Source: Clostridiales bacterium (GTDB taxonomy: Bacteria; Bacillota; Clostridia; Oscillospirales; Acutalibacteraceae). Taken from it: a stretch of DNA of 48,546 bases. The position numbers and the translations under genes were made by a program. Under the pieces are notes generated by a model. The model ran no database searches. It was not told where the DNA came from and saw only the letters and a list, made by a program, of their open reading frames with translations. Shown piece after piece: positions 1 to 8,200 of this stretch. The stretch lies in contig JAHZIE010000013.1 in assembly GCA_019419895.1 (NCBI GenBank), positions 1-48,546 of the forward strand, written 5' to 3'. How positions within the stretch are numbered: position 1 is the first letter of the stretch; the number at the start of each line of letters is the position of its first letter.

Positions 1-51
1 GCAAATAGCTCCCAAGTTTCAGGCCGAAAATGTAATTTTACTGAAAGCTTC

Positions 52-1290
52 TCAATTGTTCTCAATGACAACCTCCGGATATAAATTTTCAAAAATATCT
101 TCCACGACAGGCCTGCATGTTATCCCTTTTCCAATGTCTTTCTTATCGGCGCAGTAAAATCCAATTTTCCCATTACGATTTCCATAGAAAAACAAATGAT
201 CCTCGCCGCCGGGAAGAAAACTTGGCTGACCGTCGAACTGGTTTAACATAATGGTATCTAACTTATTCCCATTTGTATCATAAATTATTAGACTTTGTTC
301 TTCCTTATCTTTTGCATGTTCACTTCCTAGATCTAAATCTTGACAATAAATCAACTTCCCATCACCGGATAGCCATACATACGAATCTGTCTCAAAGCTT
401 CCCTGTAAAGATGAACCATCCAATCCACTGCAATAATTTCCCGTTTGAACAATTTTTTCATTCGCATCAGTTTTAAATACGCTAAAGTATAGTTTATTAT
501 CTGCTATTGCAAACTGTGTGGATAATTTGGGATCCAATTGAGTCATCTCTTTTGTCACCAAATCATAATGAAGAATATAGATCCCTCCTACATAATCGAT
601 ACAACGAACGTATAGATGATTCCCATAAGCTCTCATATCATCAAGGAACTTTACATTTTCTTCATCTCTATAAATTATTTCTGATTCTCCTCCTTCTATA
701 TCCATTGAATATATCGCATTAGAATTATTTTCTTGATCTGTCTGGTATGTGATATTAGTATAATAGATTTTTCCACGATGAAAAATAAGATTGTCCGGAT
801 ACTTATCAAAAGTAACAATTTCTTTTCTTGAAGTCCCATCTTTTTCTATTTTTATCAAAATCGGATCTTTTTGATGGTATTCATTATCTTTTTGAGTGAT
901 ACAATATAATTGTTCATCATAATAGCTTAATTCAAAAATTCCTCCCATAAAAAACGCATTACAATTGATCCTTTTTGCCGGATCCGTCTCCTTGTTGTGC
1001 AAACAATTTGGTTTATTGCACAGGGCAACCGCCTCTCCACTCTCTTTATCCATAAAAAACAAGTATTGTCCTAATGAAAAATAGTAGCCGTCTTCCGTCT
1101 CCGCCACACGGTTCCCATCCTGCGTGGCAAAGTACATATATTGATAATCCTTTCCGGGGACATATTCATCCGCTGTGATTTGCTCCTCTTTCTTTTGGCA
1201 GCCGGGCAGAAAAAATAGAATTATTAATAATATAAATAAAATATTAATTTGTATAAAATAGGTTGCCGTCTTTCTATCATTACAATACAT
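52..1290 (-). CDS. Putative lipoprotein of unknown function
   Basis: This is a 412-residue exported protein with no enzymatic motif I recognise. The N-terminus has a positively charged head, a long hydrophobic stretch and a lipobox (LPGC, Cys about residue 31), so it should be lipid-anchored on the outer face of the membrane. The body is rich in Tyr, Asp and Gly and has repeated short strands of the kind seen in beta-propeller or DUF5050-like lipoproteins of Clostridia; that family call is a guess. The frame can open at a TTG at 1311, but the ATG at 1290 is preceded by a strong AGGAGG and is the better start. It lies 70 bp downstream of the small secreted protein gene on the same strand, with a hairpin between them. 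Base composition is visibly AT-richer than most of the window. Confidence 0.75.
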   Translation of the reverse strand: MYCNDRKTATYFIQINILFILLIILFFLPGCQKKEEQITADEYVPGKDYQYMYFATQDGNRVAETEDGYYFSLGQYLFFMDKESGEAVALCNKPNCLHNKETDPAKRINCNAFFMGGIFELSYYDEQLYCITQKDNEYHQKDPILIKIEKDGTSRKEIVTFDKYPDNLIFHRGKIYYTNITYQTDQENNSNAIYSMDIEGGESEIIYRDEENVKFLDDMRAYGNHLYVRCIDYVGGIYILHYDLVTKEMTQLDPKLSTQFAIADNKLYFSVFKTDANEKIVQTGNYCSGLDGSSLQGSFETDSYVWLSGDGKLIYCQDLDLGSEHAKDKEEQSLIIYDTNGNKLDTIMLNQFDGQPSFLPGGEDHLFFYGNRNGKIGFYCADKKDIGKGITCRPVVEDIFENLYPEVVIENN

Positions 1291-1320
1291 GGTCTTCTTT
1301 CCTCCTATCAATTTAATGAG

Positions 1321-1354
1321 AAGGATATCTCCCTAGAATAAGGGAGATATCCTT
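1321..1354. other. Strong intercistronic hairpin
   Basis: Two perfectly complementary 14-nt arms (AAGGATATCTCCCT and its complement) are separated by six bases. The hairpin sits between the stop of the secreted-protein gene and the ribosome site of the lipoprotein gene. On the minus strand it has no good U-run, so it looks more like an attenuator or RNA-stability element than a full terminator. Confidence 0.55.
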
Positions 1355-1359
1355 TAATT

Positions 1360-1809
1360 TTATAGGGGAGGGCAATCCGAACCCGCAGAAGATTTATCAG
1401 ACCATACACCACTCGAAGTCTGAACTTCGTGATACGTAGAACCGCCTAAAGCTCGCCAATTTAAACCTTGAAATACCTTTTCTCCACTAACAGAACAAGA
1501 AACCTCATATGCAGGCTGGAAAATACTATTAGATGAATCTTTAATACTAGTTTCATAAGCGAAACGCGCTTTAACATTACATACACAACCATACATAGAA
1601 GAACTTCTTTGTCCTGTAGTACCTGTAACATTGACCTTCTTATCCTTAGCTACACTCGTACTTCCATAAGTAGATATTCCTGCAACTTTACCCGCTACAG
1701 AGGAGGGATATTGAGGCGGTACCGCCATAACAACCATGGGAACCAACAAAGCCACACATAAAATCACCGCAAAAAATATGCTTACCTTTTTCATCGTTTT
1801 CTTTTTCAT
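1360..1809 (-). CDS. Small secreted protein, unknown function
   Basis: This is a 149-residue protein with a classical signal peptide: Lys-rich start, hydrophobic core to about residue 28, and a VMA cleavage-like site followed by VPPQYPS. The mature part is about 120 residues, Ser/Gly/Thr-rich, with four cysteines (the CVC pair, one in VSCSV and one in the C-terminal DCPPL), so disulfides are possible outside the cell. I recognise no domain. The ribosome site is weak (GGGGTG before the ATG). It is the first gene of a likely two-gene unit with the lipoprotein downstream and lies in an AT-rich block. A secreted effector or bacteriocin-like role is possible but nothing in the sequence proves it. 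Confidence 0.7.
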   Translation of the reverse strand: MKKKTMKKVSIFFAVILCVALLVPMVVMAVPPQYPSSVAGKVAGISTYGSTSVAKDKKVNVTGTTGQRSSSMYGCVCNVKARFAYETSIKDSSNSIFQPAYEVSCSVSGEKVFQGLNWRALGGSTYHEVQTSSGVWSDKSSAGSDCPPL

Positions 1810-2147
1810 TTTTCAACACCCCATTTCATTTTTATGTCACAGGCTTTTGCAACAATTCATTTCTGTATTGGAATCACCTCCATTAAATTTATCATCAATA
1901 TATAATATTTTTTTAAAATATAAATACTTTTTATTTGTATTTTTTATTTTCTCTTTTTTTAATAAAAAAGTCATCATTCCTTGATTTATTTTCACAATAA
2001 AAAAGCAAAAATTTGAATTGATCTTAAAATAATGTAATTTTATGATTCTAGTTGAATTTAATATATCAATTCAAAAACCTCATAATTTCTTATTTTCTAC
2101 TCTTAACTTAATAGCCAACAGATAAAAATTTTCTTTCTTATAACCTC
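1810..2147. other. AT-rich divergent intergenic region
   Basis: No coding sequence is seen here. The stretch is very AT-rich and must hold the promoter of the leftward secreted-protein gene. The right part leads into the promoter and operator of the rightward sugar operon. Confidence 0.5.
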
Positions 2148-2176
2148 TTGCAAAAAGGAAAGGAAGCTGTTATAAT
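2148..2176 (+). promoter_or_regulatory. Sigma-A promoter of the sugar operon
   Basis: TTGCAA (2148-2153) and a perfect TATAAT (2171-2176) are separated by exactly 17 nt. The predicted transcription start, about 2183, falls inside the palindrome that follows. Confidence 0.75.
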
Positions 2177-2180
2177 GGTT

Positions 2181-2206
2181 ATATCATTATAATATTATAA
2201 TGATAT
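2181..2206. promoter_or_regulatory. Perfect 26-bp palindrome, likely GntR operator
   Basis: The left arm ATATCATTATAAT is followed directly by its exact reverse complement ATTATAATGATAT. It begins 5 bp after the -10 box and covers the predicted start site, the classic place for repressor binding. The GntR/UTRA protein encoded at 3379-4095 in the same operon is the obvious candidate to bind it; this is an inference from position and symmetry. Confidence 0.7.
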
Positions 2207-2284
2207 TTGCACAGTTTCCCATTTACACCATAAGTCCGCACCTCCCGTGAATAAAACAATTTTGATTTTTTAAAGAAAAGAGTG

Positions 2285-3331
2285 ATGCTTGTGTACATGA
2301 CAGAAAAGGAATTATTCTCCCAGTATGAAGCCCTCAAAAAAACATGCTGGAGCATGGAAGAAAGAAAGGAAGAAATCTCTTCCTTCTTCACATCCCGGAA
2401 AAGAAAGGGGATTGTCTTTATCGGCTGCGGCTCCAGCTTCAGCCTCGCCAAGTCCGCCGCCCTTTCCGCCAATCTTCGCCTGGATATTCCCTCTTTCGCC
2501 TTCGCAGCGGGCGATCTGCTCCTTAATTTTGAAAATTATCGGAATTTTCTCAAAGACAGGATCCTGGTTTCCATTTCCAGATCCGGCAGCACCAGCGAGG
2601 TGGTGGACTTTCTCACCCGTGCCGTTGAGGAGCTTCATACTCCCTGCGTTTCCCTATGCGCTACCCGCGGCAGTAAGATTTCGAAGCTGGCGGATTTGAA
2701 TATTGAGCTCCCCTGGATCTTTGATGAGAGTATATGTCAAACCCGCTGCGTCACTAATCTTTATACCGCAAGCCTGCTCCTCATCGCCTTTTTCTCCGGG
2801 GACGATGCCCTTCCGGAGGACATCCGCAAAGCTGTCGACTATGGTGAAAGCTATATCAGCGGCGCAAAAGAACAGCTGCGGCAAATCGTGGAAAACGGTC
2901 AAGGGAACAAAGCCGGGGTTCTGGCGGATGGAGAAATGGAAGGAATCGCCGAGGAAGGCGCGCTGGCCTTCAATGAAATCTGTATGCTTCCCTCCCACTA
3001 TTATCATGTGTTGGATATCCGCCACGGCCCTATGGTTCTGGTGGATAGGGAAACCTTCGCCCTGGTGCTAGCCTCTCCTCGGGAGGAGGCCCATCAAAAA
3101 AAGCTGATCGCCGATTTAAAGGCAAAGGGCTGCACCGTTCTGGCATTCAGCAATCAGAAAGAAAATATCTGGGGCGCCGATTATCACATTTCCTATCCCC
3201 TTGACCTTACGGCCGCCGTCTACGGAATTCCCTTTATCTTTCTTGCCCAGGCCCTTTCCTTCTTTAAAGCCCTTCAGCTTGGTCAGAATCCCGATCAGCC
3301 TGACGGCCTGAAGCCATGGATTCAGCTTTAA
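2285..3331 (+). CDS. SIS-domain sugar isomerase/deaminase (AgaS/FrlB-like)
   Basis: This is a 348-residue cytoplasmic protein with two sugar-isomerase (SIS) halves. The first half has the phosphosugar-binding GCGSSFSLAKSAAL motif (about residues 50-63) and the SISRSGSTSEVVDF motif (about 98-111). The second half carries FNEICMLPSHYYHVLDIRHGPMVL, typical of GlmS/AgaS/FrlB-type enzymes that isomerise or deaminate amino-sugar phosphates or deglycate fructoselysine-type phosphates. It is the first gene after the promoter and operator. The ATG at 2285 is one choice; GTG 2282 and ATG 2297 are also in frame, and the Shine-Dalgarno is weak. It is followed by a GntR regulator, sugar kinase, ketose-bisphosphate aldolase and GH4 enzyme, so it probably feeds a phosphorylated sugar into the aldolase step. 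The exact substrate cannot be read from sequence. Confidence 0.85.
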   Translation: MLVYMTEKELFSQYEALKKTCWSMEERKEEISSFFTSRKRKGIVFIGCGSSFSLAKSAALSANLRLDIPSFAFAAGDLLLNFENYRNFLKDRILVSISRSGSTSEVVDFLTRAVEELHTPCVSLCATRGSKISKLADLNIELPWIFDESICQTRCVTNLYTASLLLIAFFSGDDALPEDIRKAVDYGESYISGAKEQLRQIVENGQGNKAGVLADGEMEGIAEEGALAFNEICMLPSHYYHVLDIRHGPMVLVDRETFALVLASPREEAHQKKLIADLKAKGCTVLAFSNQKENIWGADYHISYPLDLTAAVYGIPFIFLAQALSFFKALQLGQNPDQPDGLKPWIQL

Positions 3332-3378
3332 AAGCAGGAAATCAAACGCTGAAGGAATCCAGAAAGGATGTCGTAGAA

Positions 3379-4095
3379 ATGCTTGAGCAAAACCTTCCGC
3401 TGCAGTATCAGCTGAAACAGATATTTCTAGAGAAAATCAAAAAACAGGAATGGAAACAGGGGGAAAAAATTCCCAGTGAACGAGAAATCTGCGCGCAATA
3501 CCAGGTCAGCCGCATCACCGTCCGGGAGGTGCTCAAGGATCTGGAACGGGAAGGCTATTTCTCTCGAAAGCAGGGAAAAGGAACCTTTGTCACCCTGCCC
3601 AAATATGTGCAGAAGCTCAATAAATTTTACAGCTTCCGTGAGGATATGCGGAAAGAAGGGCTTAAGCCCTCCACCACCGTATTGGAATTTGAGGAAATTT
3701 CCTGTGATAACTGGCTGGCGGGAGAAACCGGAGCCGCCCCAGGGGATAAATTTTTCTATATCACCCGCCTTCTTATGGGCGGGGAGGAGATTTACGGCTA
3801 TGAGATTTCTTACATTCCCGCCGATATTGTAGGCGCTATGTCCAAAGAGGAAATTCAGGAAAACGGGCTGTACCACACTATTTTTCTTCGATCCGGTTTA
3901 GTGGGGGACGACGCGACTGAAATTTTTGAAGCTGTCAACTGTCCTCAAAACATTGCCCTTCATTTGGGAATAAGAAAAAACGACGCCATTATGAAAATTA
4001 CCCGCCATACTCGGGCGCAGGGCAGATTTATCGAATACTGCGTTAGCATGATGCGCGGGGATCGTTATCGTTATCATGTGAATCTGAATAAATAA
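3379..4095 (+). CDS. GntR-family (HutC/UTRA) transcriptional regulator
   Basis: This 238-residue regulator has an N-terminal GntR winged helix (PLQYQLKQIF, then IPSEREICAQYQVSRITVREVLKDL and GYFSRKQGKGTFV, residues about 8-70) and a C-terminal UTRA effector domain (ISCDNWLAGETG... through RFIEYCVSMMRGDRYRY). UTRA domains bind small ligands, commonly sugar phosphates, and release DNA. The ATG at 3379 is chosen because AAAGGA precedes it by 9 nt and it gives the usual family length; an upstream in-frame ATG at 3316 would overlap the SIS gene by 16 bp and add 21 residues. It lies inside the operon and probably represses it through the palindrome at 2181-2206, so autoregulation is expected. Confidence 0.9.
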   Translation: MLEQNLPLQYQLKQIFLEKIKKQEWKQGEKIPSEREICAQYQVSRITVREVLKDLEREGYFSRKQGKGTFVTLPKYVQKLNKFYSFREDMRKEGLKPSTTVLEFEEISCDNWLAGETGAAPGDKFFYITRLLMGGEEIYGYEISYIPADIVGAMSKEEIQENGLYHTIFLRSGLVGDDATEIFEAVNCPQNIALHLGIRKNDAIMKITRHTRAQGRFIEYCVSMMRGDRYRYHVNLNK

Positions 4096-4115
4096 CTAAA
4101 AATGGCGGTGAAGAC

Positions 4116-5126
4116 ATGCTTGCATTAGGAATTGACGGCGGCGGATCCAAAACAGGATTTCTCCTCGCCGATACAAACCAGGGCATTCTGGCCGAATGTT
4201 GTGAGAGTACTCTGGATTTTAAGCAAATCGGGATCGACGGCGTCGAAAAGGTGATCCGGCAGGGAGCGGTCCTTACCGCTCGGCAATGCGGAAAAAAACC
4301 AGAGGATATCCAGGCGGTCTGCGCGGGAGTCCCCTGCCTTGGAGAATATCAAAACTGGGATAGCCAATGTCTTTCTTTATTTACCAAAATTTTCCCTCAA
4401 GCGGAAATCAACTGCGTCAATGATGTTCAGGTTGGATTTTATGGCTCCCTCTTCCTTCAGCCGGGAATTCATTTGGTCGCGGGCACTGGCGCCATCGCTC
4501 TCGGCCGGGATCCTTCAGGAAGATGGATGCGCAGCGGAGGCTGGGGAGAACATTTTTCCGATGAGGGCTCCTGCTATTGGCTGGGGCTGAAGGCGTGTGA
4601 GCTTTTTTCAAAAGAAGCGGACCGCCGGGTGGAACGGGGGCCTCTTTATTCCCTTTGGATGGAAAAACTGGGACTCCAGACACCGTTTGATTTCATCTCT
4701 CTCTTCGATTCCCAGTATTTGGGGAACCGGAAAAGGATCGCGCGGCTTCAGCTTTTGCTGGAGGAAGCGGCGGACGCCGGCGACACTGCCGCCCAAAGCC
4801 TATACCGCGCCGCCGCCCAAGAGCTCGCGATGAATCTGCGGGCCATTTACCGGCATCTTGATTTTCCCGGCAGGGTTTCCCTCTCCTATTCTGGAGGCCT
4901 TTTCCGGTGCGGGCGGTGGCTCATGGAGCCCCTCCAGGCGGCCGTCGGTGATCTTCCCGCTGATTGGAAATCACCCTTGTTTTCTCCTGTGGAGGGAGCG
5001 CTTTTGTACGCCCTTTGCCGTCTTTTATCTATGGAGGAGAACCAGGCGGCAGACCTAATCCAATGTGGTAAACGCTCTCAGGCCGCAGAAGGTTCTTCTT
5101 CCCCTAACACCTCCGCGGCGCTGTAA
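4116..5126 (+). CDS. BadF/N-acetylglucosamine-kinase-type sugar kinase
   Basis: This is a 336-residue ASKHA-fold ATPase of the BadF/BadG/BcrA/BcrD-like family, which includes N-acetylglucosamine kinase. It opens with the phosphate-1 loop GIDGGGSKTGFLLAD. It continues with VNDVQVGFYGSL (catalytic-Asp region), the phosphate-2 loop LVAGTGAIALGRD and the GGWGEHFSDEGSCYWLG segment characteristic of GlcNAc-kinase-type members. The likely reaction is ATP-dependent phosphorylation of a sugar or amino sugar in the cytoplasm. It starts 20 bp after the regulator and is followed by the aldolase gene. The C-terminal tail (after about residue 305) is low-complexity and probably not part of the fold. Confidence 0.85.
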   Translation: MLALGIDGGGSKTGFLLADTNQGILAECCESTLDFKQIGIDGVEKVIRQGAVLTARQCGKKPEDIQAVCAGVPCLGEYQNWDSQCLSLFTKIFPQAEINCVNDVQVGFYGSLFLQPGIHLVAGTGAIALGRDPSGRWMRSGGWGEHFSDEGSCYWLGLKACELFSKEADRRVERGPLYSLWMEKLGLQTPFDFISLFDSQYLGNRKRIARLQLLLEEAADAGDTAAQSLYRAAAQELAMNLRAIYRHLDFPGRVSLSYSGGLFRCGRWLMEPLQAAVGDLPADWKSPLFSPVEGALLYALCRLLSMEENQAADLIQCGKRSQAAEGSSSPNTSAAL

Positions 5127-5208
5127 TCCAACAAAATTTTTAGCATTATTGCCGCGGATCCGTTTACTTATTCCGGCAAAAAAGATCCAAGAAAGGAGCT
5201 ATATCATC

Positions 5209-6066
5209 ATGCTGACAACAACCAAGCAAATGCTGCTCGACGCGCAGGAAAACGGCTATGCCGTGGGCGCATTTAATGTAGAAAATATGGAGATGCTTTA
5301 CGCAGTGATAGAGGCCGCCGCACAGGTGGAAGCGCCTGTAATTTTGCAGACCACCCCTTCCACCCTTCGGTATGCCTCCCCTGCAATGTTTGCCGCAATG
5401 GCCGGCTGCGCGGCCCGGAAGACAAGTATTCCTGTGGCCCTTCATCTGGATCACGCCCAAAGCCTTGAGCTGGTGGAGGAAGCGCTGCGGGCTGGATACA
5501 CTTCCGTTATGTATGACGGCTCTGCCCTGCCTGTTGCGGAAAATGAACAAAACAGCCTTTTAGCCGTGAAAAAATCCCGCCAATACGGCAGGCCTGTGGA
5601 AGCGGAGCTCGGCAGTATCGGCGGCAAGGAGGACAGTCTCGAGGCCGCGGGAAACCAATACACCGATCCCAAGGCTGCCGCCGCTTTCGTTTCATCTACC
5701 GGTATCGACAGCCTCGCCGTTGCCATTGGGACCGCTCACGGCTTTTACAAAGGGGAGCCTCATCTCGATTTTGAACGGCTTGAAAAAATCAGGGAAAATA
5801 CCTCCATCCCCCTTGTCCTTCACGGGGCCTCGGGTGTTCCGGATGAGATGGTACGCCAGGCGGTACGGCTGGGAATCTGCAAGGTGAATTTCGCCACCGA
5901 GCTCCGTACCGCCTTTACTCAAGGGATACGGGAATATTTGGACGGCGCTCCCGGTGCTTACGACCCCAAAAAGTACCTGGGTGCCGGAAAAGACCGGGTG
6001 ACGGATCTGGTCATTGAAAAAATAAGGCTGTGCGGCTGTGAGGGCCGGGCAGCCCCGCGGCATTGA
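5209..6066 (+). CDS. Class II ketose-bisphosphate aldolase (tagatose/fructose type)
   Basis: This 285-residue zinc aldolase resembles GatY/KbaY and bacterial FbaA. Visible motifs are GAFNVENMEML (N-terminal substrate loop), HLDHAQSLE (catalytic Asp and zinc His), VEAELGSIGGKED (metal-site Glu region), IGTAHGFYKG (second His) and LVLHGASGVPDE (third His plus phosphate loop), then CKVNFATELR. It should cleave a ketose 1,6-bisphosphate to DHAP and an aldehyde phosphate. The ATG at 5209 is chosen because GAAAGGAG precedes it by about 10 nt and the length fits the family. A longer in-frame opening at 5065 would run inside the kinase gene. The stop overlaps a possible TTG start of the next gene. 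Confidence 0.9.
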   Translation: MLTTTKQMLLDAQENGYAVGAFNVENMEMLYAVIEAAAQVEAPVILQTTPSTLRYASPAMFAAMAGCAARKTSIPVALHLDHAQSLELVEEALRAGYTSVMYDGSALPVAENEQNSLLAVKKSRQYGRPVEAELGSIGGKEDSLEAAGNQYTDPKAAAAFVSSTGIDSLAVAIGTAHGFYKGEPHLDFERLEKIRENTSIPLVLHGASGVPDEMVRQAVRLGICKVNFATELRTAFTQGIREYLDGAPGAYDPKKYLGAGKDRVTDLVIEKIRLCGCEGRAAPRH

Positions 6067-6089
6067 AAAACGGAAAGGCGGTCGGCATT

Positions 6090-7415
6090 ATGAAATATGA
6101 CAGAGAACATTTAAAATTTGTATTCATCGGCGCGGGCAGCTCTGTTTTTACCATGCGCCTGATTGGCGATATTCTAAAGGAGGACAGCATCCTCTCGGGA
6201 GAGCTTGTATTGGTGGACATTGATCCTGTGGTGCTGGAAGAATCGTATACATCAGCGAAGGAACTGCTCCAATACGCCAAGCGTAATTTTTCCATCCGGA
6301 AGGAAATCGATTTTCGCCGGGCCATCGACAACGCCGACTTTGTATTTCTTACCATAGCCACCGGAGCCTATCCGCGATGGCAGAAGGATATTGAGGTGTG
6401 CACCCCCTTCGGCGTTCTCCAGTCCGTCGGGGACACTATCGGCCCCGGCGGGATCATCCGCGCTCTGAGAACTATTCCCGTGGTGCTTGAAATTGCTCAT
6501 GAAATGGAACGGCGCTGTCCAAACGCCTATCTCATCAATTACGCCAATCCGGAGGGAGCCCTTTGTTTAGCCATTCAAAAATACACCCGCGTGCGTTCCT
6601 TCGGCCTGTGCCACGGCACTCCCGACACCGCCGCCCTGCTCGCCAAAAGGGTGTTCGGAGTGGAACCTTCCCGCTTCTCCTTCCGCGCCGCCGGAATCAA
6701 CCACCTTACCTGGTTTACTGATATGTCCATTGACGGCGAGGATGTCTATCCACTTCTGGACGAAAAGCTGGTTTCCTCTGGTTTCCATAAAGAGGAACCG
6801 ATCTCTTACCAGCTTTTCAAAACCTATGGGAAATATCCGGCGCCGGGCGATCGGCATGTGGGGGAATTTTTTCCCTTTTTTATGAAACAGCGGGTTTTAG
6901 AAGAACAAAATTACACTTGGAAAAACAATGATTTCATTGTAGTGGACGGTTGGCGGGAGGATGCCAGAAAACAGCTGGAATACGCCAAGGAGCACCCGGA
7001 AGGCTACGAAACCTTTTTGGAGGGATCAGGAGAAACCGCCACAGACTTTATCCGCTCCCTCATCACTGGGGAAAACGCCGTGGAAATGGTCAATTTTATT
7101 AATCGCGGCTTTATCGAAAATATCCCCGATGGGATTATTGTAGAAATCCCTACCTTTATTGATGGCTTTGGCCTTCACCCTCAAAAAATCGGAAAGCTGC
7201 CCGAGGGGATCGCCGCCAAATGCGACGCCCTTGGCCGTGAATATATCTTAATTGTCGAGGCAGCGGCGGAATGCTCCTATGACAAGGCCCTGCAGGCCAT
7301 GTATCTGGATTCTCTCGCCGCCAACTGCGATTATCCCAAGGAACTGCTCGACGCGCTGATCCGCGCGAATCTCGACCTTCTTCCCAGTCAATGGGGCAAA
7401 ATGATTCAAGGATGA
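6090..7415 (+). CDS. GH4 NAD-dependent glycosidase (CHG-type)
   Basis: This 441-residue glycoside hydrolase family 4 enzyme uses NAD+ and a divalent metal in an oxidation-elimination mechanism. The Rossmann loop FIGAGSSVFTMRLIGDIL is near the N-terminus. The metal-binding Cys lies in GLCHGTPDT and the metal-binding His in GINHLTWF, followed by GDRHVGEFFPFF. From memory, GH4 subgroups differ at the Cys motif: CHE in alpha-glucosidases, CHS in alpha-galactosidases, CNV/CNI in 6-phospho-beta-glucosidases, CHG in alpha-glucuronidase/galacturonidase-like members. This would point to a uronide or related substrate. ATG 6090 is chosen over TTG 6063 because AAAGGCGG lies about 8 nt before it. It is the last gene of the operon and is followed by a terminator. 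No transporter gene accompanies it. Confidence 0.88.
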   Translation: MKYDREHLKFVFIGAGSSVFTMRLIGDILKEDSILSGELVLVDIDPVVLEESYTSAKELLQYAKRNFSIRKEIDFRRAIDNADFVFLTIATGAYPRWQKDIEVCTPFGVLQSVGDTIGPGGIIRALRTIPVVLEIAHEMERRCPNAYLINYANPEGALCLAIQKYTRVRSFGLCHGTPDTAALLAKRVFGVEPSRFSFRAAGINHLTWFTDMSIDGEDVYPLLDEKLVSSGFHKEEPISYQLFKTYGKYPAPGDRHVGEFFPFFMKQRVLEEQNYTWKNNDFIVVDGWREDARKQLEYAKEHPEGYETFLEGSGETATDFIRSLITGENAVEMVNFINRGFIENIPDGIIVEIPTFIDGFGLHPQKIGKLPEGIAAKCDALGREYILIVEAAAECSYDKALQAMYLDSLAANCDYPKELLDALIRANLDLLPSQWGKMIQG

Positions 7416-7562
7416 TGGGGAACGCTTCACTTTCTGTTCTGCCGGGATACCCTTTCCTTACCGGGCGCTGGGATCCCTTCTGAAAGTCCCCCAATAAAAA
7501 GCAATCATTTTCTTCCCCGCCCTTGGCCCTGGAAAGAAGGCATAGAAATACTGAATATTAGG

Positions 7563-7600
7563 CATCCTCAGTTTTTCACAGACTGGGGATGTTTCTTTTT
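7563..7600 (+). terminator. Rho-independent terminator of the sugar operon
   Basis: CATCCTCAGT and ACTGGGGATG form a 10-bp stem with one G-U pair and a nine-base loop, followed by TTTCTTTTT. Confidence 0.8.
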
Positions 7601-8123
7601 AGAAAATAACAGAAAAAATTTCTATATTTTTGGCGAGCAGCCGACAGCAAAGCTGAAACATCCCATAAGAAAAAACACCTGGCGCCGGCCGGGAAATATT
7701 CCATTGCTTCCTGCTTCAAACAAATGGCGTCCCGCGTCGCTGTCTCCTTCCCTTCTTTTTCTCAAAATATTTCCCCCTACCGCTTTTTTCTCCTACTTCA
7801 AAGAAAACCGTCTATAAGCCAATCGTTTTCACGGCTTTCATAGGGAGGATGCCTGGAAATTTCCGGATGAAAGGTGAAAAACGCGCTCTCCCCCGTCCTC
7901 ATTCATCGCCGCCCGGGTATTTTTTATTTCTGCCGATGTCTGCCCACGGTTTGCTCATAATTAATTTTCCCCTTAAATCCCTCCTTGGGCTGCTATGGCG
8001 TGTCCCCGCCTTGCCTTTCAAAGCTGACAGCAATCCTGGCGGGATGCAGTTTTTGATTCAGATTTGAGTCAAAACCACCGGAAAAGCCGGAGGCATGAAA
8101 AGTCCTGGAAGGGCATCATACGG
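7601..8123. other. Non-coding stretch before the IS relic
   Basis: No convincing gene is seen. The short open frames here lack ribosome sites or family resemblance. A small CCGG-AAAA-GCCGG hairpin near 8083 could mark the outer boundary of the relic transposon. Confidence 0.4.
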
Positions 8124-8199
8124 ACAATACCCCTAAAGGAGCCCCGAAAAGGTCTGCCAGCCGCGTTGCCGTTTCGGGCAACCCCTTTAGGGATATTGT
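8124..8199. repeat. Subterminal hairpin of the IS relic
   Basis: The outer arm ACAATACCCCTAAAGG (8124-8139) pairs with CCTTTAGGGATATTGT (8184-8199) with one mismatch. Inner GCCCCGAAA and TTTCGGGC segments extend the stem. IS200-family elements carry such end hairpins for single-strand recognition. Confidence 0.7.
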
Positions 8200-8200
8200 T

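Noticed and set aside
5065..5208. 48-residue N-terminal extension of the aldolase
   Set aside because: It overlaps the end of the kinase gene and lacks a ribosome site; GAAAGGAG before 5209 and family length fix the start.
7849..8067. 72-codon frame on the plus strand
   Set aside because: The GGAGG touches the ATG, composition is unlike a protein, and no family is seen.
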